NCBI GenBank assembly: GCA_001304425.1
Contig: LJTS01000007.1
Coordinates: forward strand, 1 to 21,143
Source of the DNA: Betaproteobacteria bacterium SG8_40
GTDB lineage: Bacteria; Pseudomonadota; Gammaproteobacteria; Burkholderiales; Eutrophovitaceae
Direction of reading: 5' to 3'
Length of the DNA stretch: 21,143 nt
The translations under genes and the position numbers were made by a program. Shown piece after piece: positions 1-8,124 of this stretch (positions are counted from its first letter, which is position 1; each line of letters opens with the position of its first letter). A model generated the notes under the pieces. The model was not told the origin of the DNA, did no database searches, and was given only the letters and a program-made list of their open reading frames with translations.

Positions 1-213
1 AGCTATATAGGCGCGCGGCGCCATAGTCGGAGCGGACTCGCCGGCCTCGCTGCTGCCAGGCGTGCGGTCCACAACCTCGAGTACGAGGAATTGAGCCGCG
101 TCGTCAAGGCGTGGGCGGAAACGGCGTTGCGCCTGTCTGCCCGGGACCTCAAACTGATGCAAAGACTGGTGTCACGACAAAACAACATGCACGCGAGCCG
201 GAATCTGCACTGA
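1..213 (+). CDS. rpfF: C-terminal end of an RpfF-like enoyl-CoA hydratase/crotonase (putative DSF synthase), 5' truncated by window
   Basis: Frame 1 is open from base 1 to a TGA at 211-213, giving 70 residues. GC is high at third codon positions, as expected for coding DNA here. The residues, including RHSRSGLAG, AARRAVHNLEYEEL and ALRLSARDLKLMQRLVSRQ, resemble from memory the C-terminal tail of RpfF-family crotonases. That tail has an ARR..VN..YEEL segment, then an aromatic-rich helix, then a conserved L..RDL..M.RLV..Q ending. RpfF makes cis-2-unsaturated fatty-acid signals (DSF/BDSF) from acyl-ACP. The catalytic glutamates would lie upstream of the window and cannot be checked. The stop codon overlaps the ATG of the next gene (TGATG), and that gene encodes a PAS-GGDEF-EAL protein. 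This is the arrangement known for rpfF-rpfR in Burkholderia and Cronobacter, which supports the call. The alternative is a generic crotonase of unknown substrate. Confidence 0.62.
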   Translation, partial: SYIGARRHSRSGLAGLAAARRAVHNLEYEELSRVVKAWAETALRLSARDLKLMQRLVSRQNNMHASRNLH

Positions 214-2216
214 TGAGCTCCTTACCGGATGACCCGTCTACGAAGCTTCAACGCCGGCGCACCGGCCGTAATGGCGCCATGCTCGAACCTCCCGAATACA
301 CCATTCAGGAAGCGGCGGCAAAGCTCGGTATCGCCGAGCAGAAATTGCGCAGGTGGGATACGCAAGGGGTGTTGGTCGCCCGGCGTACGGACGGCGGCCA
401 CCGGCGCTATGCGCGTGAAATCATCGATGGTCTGGCGGGCAGCGTCAGCAGCGTTACGCTTCGGTCGCAGGATGACAGGAATGACGAGCTCGACAGGGCA
501 CACCAGGACATCAAGGAAAAGCGCCGCATCATCCAGTTGCTCGTCGAAAGCGAGTCGCGCTATCGGGACCTGGTTGAAACCTCTCATGACCTGATCTGGA
601 CAACCGACGCAGTCGGCCGCTTTACCTATCTCAATAACGGTACTGTCGACATTTTCGGAATCGAACCTTCCAACCTGATCGGCAGGTGTTTCTTCGATTT
701 CGAATCCCGGCCCTCGCATGTGTCGAACAGGCGCTTCCTGTCGACGTTGCGCAAACACGGCGAGGTCAGGGATTACCTGACCCACCTCATTGCCGCCGAC
801 GGCAGCGACCGCTGGGTCGGAATCAATGCTCGCGTCTGGTACGACAAGGGGCAAATCATCGGCTTGCGCGGAACCGCGCGCAACGTAACCGAACAGCAGC
901 GAGCGGCGCTGCAGACGGAACACCTCGCCATGCACGACACGCTGACCGACCTGCCTAACCAGGTCAGGCTGTCGCGCATACTGGAGCAGTCATTTGAGAA
1001 TGGGGACAATGGCGCCTTGTTGCGTATCGATATAGATCACTTCAGGCGCATCAATGACGATTACGGACACCGTGCCGGCGATCAGTTACTGCTCGCGGTA
1101 AGCGGGGTTCTTCGCAGCGCCGTTGCGGATCAGGAAGCCAGCCTGTATCGCTGCGGCGGAGATCAGTTCGCGGTACATATTCCGCAGGTGTCGAAAGCGG
1201 ATCCGGTAGCGCTCGCCGATGAAATACTGCATGCCTTGCGCCAGTTCAGGCCGGGGATTACCGGTTCGCCAGAGCACATGCAGGTAAGCGCGTCGATCGG
1301 CATCGCGATGTATCCGTCGCGTCAGGCCGACGTTGCTACGCTGCTCGACAACGCGGAACACGCGGTCAACGAAGCGAAGGCGGCGGGCAGGGACCGCCAT
1401 GTGGTTTTCCGCGCGGACGACGAAGCCACCGGACTCATGGACCGGCGCGCTTACTGGCAACGCGAACTGCGCGATGCGCTCGACCAGGACAGGCTCGAGC
1501 TTTACTCGCAACCGGTCGTTAGTTTGACGGATACCGGCACCGTACACAGGGAGTTACTCGCGCGTATTGTCTTCAATAACGGTGATGTCGCCGAGTCGCG
1601 GCAGTTTATCGGCGCCGCCGAAGCACTTGGTCTGGCACCCGAAATCGATCTGCGCGTTGTCGAAAAGGTGCTCGAGCACCTTGGCAAGGAAGAATCCGGC
1701 GATGACGAGGGACGGTATTTTGTCAATCTGTCGCGTAGCAGCGTGGCAGACCCGCACTGGCTTGCGCGCTTTCGCGCGCTGCTGACCAGCACCTCAACCA
1801 ACCTCGGCCGGCTGGTGTTCGAACTCTCCGAATCGACGGCGATGTCCAACGTCGAAGCGGCGAAGACTCTGTACGAAACCGTAAGGCAAGCGGGATGCGG
1901 TACGGCAATCGACAATTTCGGAACCGGATTTACTTCGATGTACTACCTGAAGCAATTCGACGTCGACTACCTGAAAATTGACGGCAGCCTGAGCCGCGAG
2001 CTGCCCTACGATGAGGCAAGTCGACTGTTCATCCGCGCGCTGTGCGACATTACAAAAGGTCTCAACAAGGAAGTCATTGCTGAACGCGTTGAATCATCCG
2101 ACGTGCTCGACGAGTTGCAGTCGCTCGGCATTGATTACGCGCAAGGGCACTTCCTGGGACATCCGCGACCGTACATTACCCTCGACGGCCAGGCGGCAAG
2201 AATCAGCGAGGGTTAG
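213..2216 (+). CDS. MerR-HTH / PAS / GGDEF / EAL cyclic-di-GMP signalling protein (RpfR-like receptor candidate)
   Basis: The 667-residue product carries four recognisable parts. A MerR-type winged helix spans about 29-76 (YTIQEAAAKLGI, LRRWDTQG, TDGGHRRY). A charged, probably coiled-coil linker covers about 86-116. A PAS/PAC sensor covers about 114-231, a GGDEF domain about 239-401 and an EAL domain about 413-656. The GGDEF domain keeps RIDIDHF and YGHRAGDQLL, but its signature is GGDQF (315-319) and I see no RxxD inhibitory site before it. The EAL domain reads ELLAR (447-451) and keeps N505, E537, K588, E624 and Q644, but the metal-binding DD pair is DN (567-568). Reduced or absent cyclase activity is likely; phosphodiesterase activity is uncertain. 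The start at 213 is chosen because this ATG overlaps the stop of the RpfF-like gene; an in-frame ATG at 279 would still leave the HTH intact. By analogy with RpfR the PAS domain may bind a fatty-acid signal. That is inference. Confidence 0.9.
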   Translation: MSSLPDDPSTKLQRRRTGRNGAMLEPPEYTIQEAAAKLGIAEQKLRRWDTQGVLVARRTDGGHRRYAREIIDGLAGSVSSVTLRSQDDRNDELDRAHQDIKEKRRIIQLLVESESRYRDLVETSHDLIWTTDAVGRFTYLNNGTVDIFGIEPSNLIGRCFFDFESRPSHVSNRRFLSTLRKHGEVRDYLTHLIAADGSDRWVGINARVWYDKGQIIGLRGTARNVTEQQRAALQTEHLAMHDTLTDLPNQVRLSRILEQSFENGDNGALLRIDIDHFRRINDDYGHRAGDQLLLAVSGVLRSAVADQEASLYRCGGDQFAVHIPQVSKADPVALADEILHALRQFRPGITGSPEHMQVSASIGIAMYPSRQADVATLLDNAEHAVNEAKAAGRDRHVVFRADDEATGLMDRRAYWQRELRDALDQDRLELYSQPVVSLTDTGTVHRELLARIVFNNGDVAESRQFIGAAEALGLAPEIDLRVVEKVLEHLGKEESGDDEGRYFVNLSRSSVADPHWLARFRALLTSTSTNLGRLVFELSESTAMSNVEAAKTLYETVRQAGCGTAIDNFGTGFTSMYYLKQFDVDYLKIDGSLSRELPYDEASRLFIRALCDITKGLNKEVIAERVESSDVLDELQSLGIDYAQGHFLGHPRPYITLDGQAARISEG

Positions 2217-2246
2217 CAGAACCTGTAGTCCGGCCGCAACCGGGCG

Positions 2247-2795
2247 TTACCAACCCGCGTGCAGGATACGGTCTAGCCAAAGCAGCCCGAGCATCGTCTT
2301 CGAGTCGCGTATCGTTCCGTCTCGCACCCACTGCAGCGCCTCGGTCACCGGCAAGCGCAACGTCTCGAGAAACTCGCCTTCATCCAGGGATGCGCCCTTG
2401 TAACTCAGTTTGCGCGCCATGAAGAACTCGATGCGCTCGTCGGAGTAGCCAATGCACGGCAGCATGGTGCAGATGGTACTCCACTCCTGAGCGACATAAC
2501 CCGTCTCTTCGAGCAGTTCGCGCTTCGCCGTCTCCAGGGGCGATTCGTTGGGCTCGAGTTTTCCCGCCGGCAGCTCATAGCAATGCTCGCCAACCGGGTA
2601 TCGGTACTGGCGCTCGAGCAACACGTGAGCATCGTCGAAAACTGGCAGAATCAATGCGGCACCCGGATGAACGATGTATTCACGACGCGCCGGATTGCCG
2701 TCAGGCAGGACAACCTCGTCTTCACGAACCTGGAGCAACCTGCCCGAATAGGCCAGCTTCGAGTTCTTTCTGGTTTCGGTGAAGTCGCCGCTCAT
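2247..2795 (-). CDS. NUDIX hydrolase, ADP-ribose pyrophosphatase type
   Basis: The 182-residue protein contains a perfect Nudix box at 78-100 (G78, E84, REL at 92-94, EE at 96-97, G99). It is preceded by a PVGE.CYELPAGKLE segment typical of ADP-ribose pyrophosphatases that cleave ADP-ribose to AMP and ribose 5-phosphate. A PCIGYSDE segment about 13 residues after the box fits the substrate-specificity region of that subfamily. NADH or another nucleoside diphosphate derivative remains possible as substrate. The ATG overlaps the nuoN TGA by four bases (ATGA), so it is probably translated by coupling from the complex I operon. Placement of such a gene just after nuoN is something I recall from related proteobacteria, and it suggests housekeeping of NAD-derived metabolites. 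It ends 30 bases from the convergent c-di-GMP gene. It is a soluble cytoplasmic protein, with no signal peptide seen. Confidence 0.9.
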   Translation of the reverse strand: MSGDFTETRKNSKLAYSGRLLQVREDEVVLPDGNPARREYIVHPGAALILPVFDDAHVLLERQYRYPVGEHCYELPAGKLEPNESPLETAKRELLEETGYVAQEWSTICTMLPCIGYSDERIEFFMARKLSYKGASLDEGEFLETLRLPVTEALQWVRDGTIRDSKTMLGLLWLDRILHAGW

Positions 2796-4255
2796 GAAGC
2801 GATGCGAAGCGACAACGTAATCGCGCGTTCACACGTTGCAAGGAGCGCTCCGGGCACTACACCGAGCGCCAGCACGGCGATTCCGTTGACCGACAACAGC
2901 ATGCGGCTGTCCATGCCGGCTTCGATTGGTTCGCGTTGCGGCGCTTCATCGAAGTACATCAGTTTGACAACCCGCAAATAGTAGAAAGCGCCGATCAGCG
3001 ACATCAGCACCGCCAGAACCGCGAGCCAGACATAGCCGATGGACACGACTGCCTGCAGTACCGAAAGCTTTGCCCAGAAACCAACCGTCGGCGGCACTCC
3101 GGCCATCGAAAACATCATCACCAGCATGATGAACGCATACCATGGGTGGCGCTGATTCAGGCCTTTAAGGTCCTCCAGCTCCTCTGCTTCGTATCCGTCA
3201 CGCGACATGAGCAGGATCATGCCGAACGCCCCGAGTGCCATGATCACGTAGGCCGACACATAAAACATCGCGGCACCGTAACCCTGCGCCGTTCCTGACA
3301 ATACGCCGAGCAACAAGAACCCCATGTGCGAGATCGTCGAGTAGGCGAGCATGCGCTTGAGATTGGTCTGGGCGATGGCGACCACGTTGCCAAGTATCAG
3401 GGACGCCACCGACAACAGGACCAGCATTTGCCGCCACTCGACAACAAGTTCCTCGGCGCCAAGTGCCTCCACCAACAAGCGCGCAACGAAGGCGAAAGCG
3501 GCGAGCTTCGGGGCCGTTCCGATCAGCAGCGTCACGGCTGTTGGTGCGCCGTGATAAACGTCGGGCACCCACATATGGAAAGGCACGGCGCCGAGCTTGA
3601 AACCGATGCCGGCAACAACGAAAACCAGCCCGAATTTGAGAATAGTCGTATTGGACTGACCGGATTGAACAGCGGCGATCACGTCACCGATTTCCAGCGA
3701 GGCGGTCGCGCCATAGATCATCGACATGCCGTACAGGAGCATGCCCGAGGCCAATGCGCCGAGCACAAAATATTTCATGGCAGCCTCGGTGCTGCGCGCG
3801 GAGTCGCGCGCCAGCGCCACCATTGCATAAAGGCTCAGGCTGAGCAATTCGAGCCCGAGATATAGCGTCAGGAAATGATTGGCCGACACCATCACCAGCA
3901 TGCCCAGCGTTGCAAACAGGGCGAGAACGAAATACTCGCCGCGATACATGCCACGCGGTCCCAGATAGGCCCGTGAATAGACCAGTCCGGCGGCAACACT
4001 CAGGCACACGCCGACCTTGAGGATGCTGCTGAATGCGTCGCCCACGAACAGGCCGCTGAACGCGTAAACCGGTTCGGACCCTGCTCCGCCGGCAGCTATC
4101 AAGGCCGTCATCACCAGGGTAATTTGCGTCGCCCAATAGGTGAGATGCCTGTGCTGATCGGAAATGAAGAGATCCGCGACCAGAATAATGCACACCGCCG
4201 CGAGCAGAAAGATTTCCGCCAGCGCAGGTGCCAGATCCATCATTGAAAATTCCAT
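2792..4255 (-). CDS. nuoN: NADH-quinone oxidoreductase subunit N
   Basis: The 487-residue polytopic protein is one of the three antiporter-like proton-pumping subunits of complex I in the inner membrane. Its length matches the family (E. coli 485). Family hallmarks visible are E136 (LGLELLSLSLYAM), K220 in GIGFKLGAVPFHMWVPDVY, and K250 in GTAPKLAAF; these charged residues sit in transmembrane helices on the proton path. NLKRMLAYSTISHMGFLLLG is also characteristic. It is the last nuo gene, 52 nt after nuoM, the widest gap in the membrane-arm half apart from nuoI-nuoJ. The ATG at 4255 has a GGAAG/CGGAA stretch upstream. A second start at 4243 (MMDLAPAL) preceded by GGAA is also possible. Its TGA overlaps the ATG of the NUDIX gene. 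Confidence 0.97.
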   Translation of the reverse strand: MEFSMMDLAPALAEIFLLAAVCIILVADLFISDQHRHLTYWATQITLVMTALIAAGGAGSEPVYAFSGLFVGDAFSSILKVGVCLSVAAGLVYSRAYLGPRGMYRGEYFVLALFATLGMLVMVSANHFLTLYLGLELLSLSLYAMVALARDSARSTEAAMKYFVLGALASGMLLYGMSMIYGATASLEIGDVIAAVQSGQSNTTILKFGLVFVVAGIGFKLGAVPFHMWVPDVYHGAPTAVTLLIGTAPKLAAFAFVARLLVEALGAEELVVEWRQMLVLLSVASLILGNVVAIAQTNLKRMLAYSTISHMGFLLLGVLSGTAQGYGAAMFYVSAYVIMALGAFGMILLMSRDGYEAEELEDLKGLNQRHPWYAFIMLVMMFSMAGVPPTVGFWAKLSVLQAVVSIGYVWLAVLAVLMSLIGAFYYLRVVKLMYFDEAPQREPIEAGMDSRMLLSVNGIAVLALGVVPGALLATCERAITLSLRIAS

Positions 4256-4307
4256 GTCTATTCCGGCTTCCGTTCTAACAGGACATCAGATCTGCAGGCA
4301 CGCACGC

Positions 4308-5789
4308 TCATAATTTGGATACCGCTACGTGCTCGAGCAGCCCGGTAATGGATACGCCCAGCACGTCGGTCAGCGGTTTCGGATAGATGCCGATAGCGAG
4401 TACCGTGAGAGCGAGCAAGCCAAGGATCAGGATTTCGCGGCCATTGACGTCGGAAAGTGCCGACACCTTGTCGTTGGTCACTTCACCGAACACGACCCGC
4501 TTGTACATCCACAACGTATAGGCCGCTCCGAAAATCAGGGTGGTCGCGGCCGCGAGCGTGTACCAGAAATTCACGCTCATAGTGCCCATGATGACGAGAA
4601 ACTCGCCGACAAATCCGCTGGTACCCGGCAGTCCCGCATTGGCCATCGCAAACAGCATGAAGAAGGTTGCAAAAACGGGCATGCGGTTCACGACACCACC
4701 GTAGTCCGCAATCATCCGCGAGTGCATGCGGTCGTACAGCACGCCGACGCACAGGAACAAGGCGCCCGAAACAAACCCGTGCGACACCATCTGCACCACC
4801 GCGCCCTGCAAGCCGTGCGGATTGAATATGAAGATGCCGAGCGTGACGAAGCCCATGTGGGAAATCGACGAGTAGGCGATGAGCTTCTTCATGTCAGCCT
4901 GCACCAGCGCCACCAGGCCGATGTACACAACAGCAATCAGCGACAGCGCGATCACCAGCGGGGCGAGATACTGGCTCGCATCGGGAACGATCGGCAGAGA
5001 GAGCCTGATGAAACCATAAGCGCCGAGCTTCAACATGATCGCCGCCAGCACGACCGACCCCCCGGTAGGCGCCTCAACGTGTGCATCGGGCAACCAGGTA
5101 TGCACCGGCCACATCGGCACCTTGACGGCGAAGGCGGCAAAGAAGGCGAGGAAGACGAGGATCTGCGCAGCCAGCGGTATCGGCATTGCATAGTAGTCAA
5201 GCAGCGAGAAACTGCCACCGGACGCGTTGTACAGATAAATAAGCGCAACGAGTGTAAGCAGTGAACCCAGGAACGTGTAAAGGAAGAACTTGAGCGCAGC
5301 GTATACACGATTCGGCCCGCCCCACACACCGATGATGATGAACATCGGTATCAGAGTCGCTTCGAAAAACACGTAGAACAGCGCCGCGTCGAGAGAACTG
5401 AAAACGCCGTTCATCATCCCCGAAAGAATCAGGAACGCTGCCATGTACTGCGATACCCGTTCACGGATCACCGTCCATCCGGCAATGACGACCAGAACCG
5501 TCGTAAAACAGTTCAGCAGGATCAACAGCAGCGAGATGCCGTCAATGCCGAAGTGGTAGTTGATGTTGAAGGTTTCAATCCATGGCCGGAATTCTTCGAA
5601 TTGCATGCCGGGAACCGTCCGGTCAAATTCCGTCCACAACGGCAATGCGACAACGAATCCGGCAATGGCGCCGATCAACGCTACCCAGCGGGCCATCGCG
5701 GCGTTCCGGTCCGAACCGGTAAGCAGCACGACAATGCCGGCGAAAATGGGCAACCACACCACTGTAGACAAGGGCGCAAGGCCAAACAT
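4308..5789 (-). CDS. nuoM: NADH-quinone oxidoreductase subunit M
   Basis: The 493-residue membrane protein is the middle antiporter-like subunit of complex I (E. coli 509 residues). Conserved charged membrane residues are visible: E143 in FFEATLIPMFIIIGVWGG, K223 in AVKVPMWPVHTWLPDAHVEAPTGGS, and K254 in IMLKLGAYGF. DMKKLIAYSSISHMGFVTLGIF is also diagnostic of the Mrp-antiporter/NuoM family. The ATG at 5789 lies 18 nt downstream of the nuoL stop, with a GGAG sequence in that gap that can serve as a Shine-Dalgarno. Nothing unusual was seen. Confidence 0.98.
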   Translation of the reverse strand: MFGLAPLSTVVWLPIFAGIVVLLTGSDRNAAMARWVALIGAIAGFVVALPLWTEFDRTVPGMQFEEFRPWIETFNINYHFGIDGISLLLILLNCFTTVLVVIAGWTVIRERVSQYMAAFLILSGMMNGVFSSLDAALFYVFFEATLIPMFIIIGVWGGPNRVYAALKFFLYTFLGSLLTLVALIYLYNASGGSFSLLDYYAMPIPLAAQILVFLAFFAAFAVKVPMWPVHTWLPDAHVEAPTGGSVVLAAIMLKLGAYGFIRLSLPIVPDASQYLAPLVIALSLIAVVYIGLVALVQADMKKLIAYSSISHMGFVTLGIFIFNPHGLQGAVVQMVSHGFVSGALFLCVGVLYDRMHSRMIADYGGVVNRMPVFATFFMLFAMANAGLPGTSGFVGEFLVIMGTMSVNFWYTLAAATTLIFGAAYTLWMYKRVVFGEVTNDKVSALSDVNGREILILGLLALTVLAIGIYPKPLTDVLGVSITGLLEHVAVSKL

Positions 5790-5807
5790 CTTTATCCGGT
5801 CACTCCA

Positions 5808-7808
5808 TCAGATTCGCAGGAACCACCATGTCAGCAGCACGAACACGCCGATGATCATGGTGAAGGCATAGTGATATACGAAACCCGACTGAAACTTGCG
5901 GGCTATGCCCGCGAACCAGCCCACCAGTCTGGCGGAGCCGTTGACGAGCACGCCATCGATGATGTTCATGTCGCCGAATCGCCACAAACCGCGTCCGAGT
6001 GAACGCGCGCCGCCCGCGAAGAACCAGTCGTTGAAACGGTCCATGTAGTATTTCTGGTCCAGCAACGTATAAAGCGGCAGCGCTGCCTGCTTGATTCTCG
6101 CGGGAAGGTCGGGCCGCTTCAGATACAGGAACCAGGCGAGCGCAACGCCCGCCATCGCCAGCCAGAACGGCAGCGTGGCGAAGCCGTGCAGTCCCATTGC
6201 CAACCAGCCGTGGAAATGTTCTCCGATTGTGCCGACGACATCGCGCTCGGCGAACACCCTGATGCTGTCGCCGAAGAACCCGCCAAACAGAAGCGGCTCG
6301 ATTGCAATGGCGCCGATGACGACGGACGGGATCGCCAGCGCAACCAGCGGCCACCAGACGACACCCGGCGATTCATGGGGATTGAGCGGTCCATGATGGC
6401 CATGCGCATCATCACCGTGGGCCGCCCCGGTCCCCTCATGCGCCTCATAGCGCGGCTTGCCCTCGAACACCATGAAGTACATCCGGAAGCTGTACAGCGC
6501 CGTGATAAATACGCCTGCGGTTAATGCGATCCAGGCCAGCCCGGCACCGGGTGTGCGCGACAGCTGAACTGCCTCGATGATGCTTTCCTTGGAGTAGAAA
6601 CCGGCAAAGAAGGGGAAACCGATCAGGGCCAGCGAGCCAATGAGCGATACCAGCCAGGTAATCGGCATCCGGCGCCGCAATCCGCCCATATTGCGCATGT
6701 CCTGGTCATGGTGCATGCCGATGATCACAGAACCAGCGGCAAGGAACAGCAATGCCTTGAAAAAGGCATGTGTCATCAGGTGGAAAATCGCCACCGAATA
6801 GGCCGAGGCGCCAAGAGCTACCGTCATGTAACCCAACTGCGACAGCGTCGAATACGCGACAACGCGCTTGATGTCGGTTTGCACGATGCCCAACAGCCCC
6901 ATGAACAATGCGGTAATCGCGCCGACGACCAGGACCAGGGACAACGCGGTTTCTGAGTGCTCATACAGCGGCGACATCCGCGCAACCATGAAGATGCCGG
7001 CCGTGACCATCGTCGCCGCGTGAATGAGCGCGGAAATCGGCGTCGGGCCTTCCATGGAGTCGGGCAGCCAGACATGCAGCGGAAACTGCGCTGACTTGCC
7101 CATTGCGCCGACGAACAGGCAAATGCAGATCGCGGTGAGCAGCGGCCATTGCACGCCGATCGCACTGCCAACGAGGTCCCCGGCCTTGCCGGGCGCGAGT
7201 TCGAACACCTCGGAATAATCCAGGCTGCCGAAGTAGACGAATACCAGGGCAATCCCGAGGATGAAACCGAAGTCGCCGACACGGTTCACCAGAAACGCCT
7301 TGAGGTTGGCGTATATCGCCGTGGGCCGCGTGTACCAGAAGCCGATCAGCAGATAGGAAACCAGGCCAACGGCCTCCCAGCCGAAGAAAAGCTGCAGGAA
7401 GTTATTGCTCATCACCAGCATCATCATCGCGAAAGTAAACAGCGAGATGTAGCTGAAGAAGCGCTGATAGCCGGGATCGTCGGCCATGTAACCAATGGTG
7501 TAGATGTGCACCATCAACGAAACCGAAGTAACCACCAACATCATGGTGGCAGAGAGCTGGTCAATCAGGAAACCGATTTCGAGCTGGATGCCAGCGATGG
7601 CGGCCCAGGTGTAAACGGTGCCGTTGAACAGGTTGCCCTGCATGACGTCGCGAAACACGACGGCCGACGCAATCATGGATACAGCCACGCCGATGATCGT
7701 CACCCAGTGCGAGCCGGCACGGCCAATCCGGCGCCCGAACAATCCTGCAACGACAGCGCCCGCCAATGGCGCCAGGGCAGCAATGAGATAGACGTTCATC
7801 ATGTTCAT
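5808..7808 (-). CDS. nuoL: NADH-quinone oxidoreductase subunit L
   Basis: The 666-residue product is the distal antiporter-like subunit of complex I, whose long lateral helix runs along the membrane arm. Visible hallmarks are E145 in LFFGWEAVGLVSYLLIGFW, K238 in GAMGKSAQFPLHVWLPDSMEGPTPISAL, K351 in THAFFKALLFL and K407 in FYSKES. A histidine-rich cytoplasm-facing loop lies at 464-479 (HGDDAHGHHGPLNPHE). The C-terminal third holds the amphipathic helix region and a final transmembrane anchor ending WWFLRI. The reading frame stays open upstream to 7919, but those 37 codons overlap nuoK and encode no NuoL-like sequence. I chose ATG 7808, which lies 10 nt after the nuoK stop with AAGGG upstream. 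ATG 7802 and 7799 are alternatives. Confidence 0.96.
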   Translation of the reverse strand: MNMMNVYLIAALAPLAGAVVAGLFGRRIGRAGSHWVTIIGVAVSMIASAVVFRDVMQGNLFNGTVYTWAAIAGIQLEIGFLIDQLSATMMLVVTSVSLMVHIYTIGYMADDPGYQRFFSYISLFTFAMMMLVMSNNFLQLFFGWEAVGLVSYLLIGFWYTRPTAIYANLKAFLVNRVGDFGFILGIALVFVYFGSLDYSEVFELAPGKAGDLVGSAIGVQWPLLTAICICLFVGAMGKSAQFPLHVWLPDSMEGPTPISALIHAATMVTAGIFMVARMSPLYEHSETALSLVLVVGAITALFMGLLGIVQTDIKRVVAYSTLSQLGYMTVALGASAYSVAIFHLMTHAFFKALLFLAAGSVIIGMHHDQDMRNMGGLRRRMPITWLVSLIGSLALIGFPFFAGFYSKESIIEAVQLSRTPGAGLAWIALTAGVFITALYSFRMYFMVFEGKPRYEAHEGTGAAHGDDAHGHHGPLNPHESPGVVWWPLVALAIPSVVIGAIAIEPLLFGGFFGDSIRVFAERDVVGTIGEHFHGWLAMGLHGFATLPFWLAMAGVALAWFLYLKRPDLPARIKQAALPLYTLLDQKYYMDRFNDWFFAGGARSLGRGLWRFGDMNIIDGVLVNGSARLVGWFAGIARKFQSGFVYHYAFTMIIGVFVLLTWWFLRI

Positions 7809-7818
7809 GGCCGGCGCA

Positions 7819-8124
7819 TCATCCCTTGAGCTGGTCGAGATCGTCGACGTTGATCGAGCGGATGTTGCGGAACAACACGACCAGAATTGCCAACCCGATA
7901 GCCGCCTCCGCGGCAGCAACGGTGAGAATGAAAAACACGAACACCTGCCCGGCCATGTCCTTTAGAAAATAGGAAAATGCGATGAAGTTAAGGTTGACCG
8001 CGAGCAGCATCAACTCGATTGCCATCAGCACGATGATGACGTTCTTGCGATTGAGAAAAATGCCGACGATGCTGATCGAAAACAGGATCGCTCCAAGAAT
8101 CAGGTAACTGGAAAGCGGGATCAC
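7819..8124 (-). CDS. nuoK: NADH-quinone oxidoreductase subunit K
   Basis: The 101-residue protein has three transmembrane helices and the exact family length. MIPLSSYLILGAILFSISIVG matches the N-terminus of NuoK closely. The two membrane glutamates needed for coupled proton transfer are present: E37 (VLMAIELMLLAVN) and E73 (AAAEAAIGLAI). Translation starts at GTG 8124, which overlaps the nuoJ TGA by four bases (GTGA), so it is probably coupled to nuoJ. The nuoL ATG follows 10 nt after its stop. Confidence 0.98.
   Translation of the reverse strand: MIPLSSYLILGAILFSISIVGIFLNRKNVIIVLMAIELMLLAVNLNFIAFSYFLKDMAGQVFVFFILTVAAAEAAIGLAILVVLFRNIRSINVDDLDQLKG

Noticed and set aside
111..212. N-terminal extension of the c-di-GMP protein to an ATG at 111
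   Set aside because: The 34 extra residues have no domain and overlap the coding tail of the upstream gene; the ATG at 213 overlapping its stop is better supported.
2217..2246. Short CCGG hairpin between the convergent c-di-GMP and NUDIX genes as a bidirectional terminator
   Set aside because: The stem is only 4-5 bp and no T-run follows on either strand.
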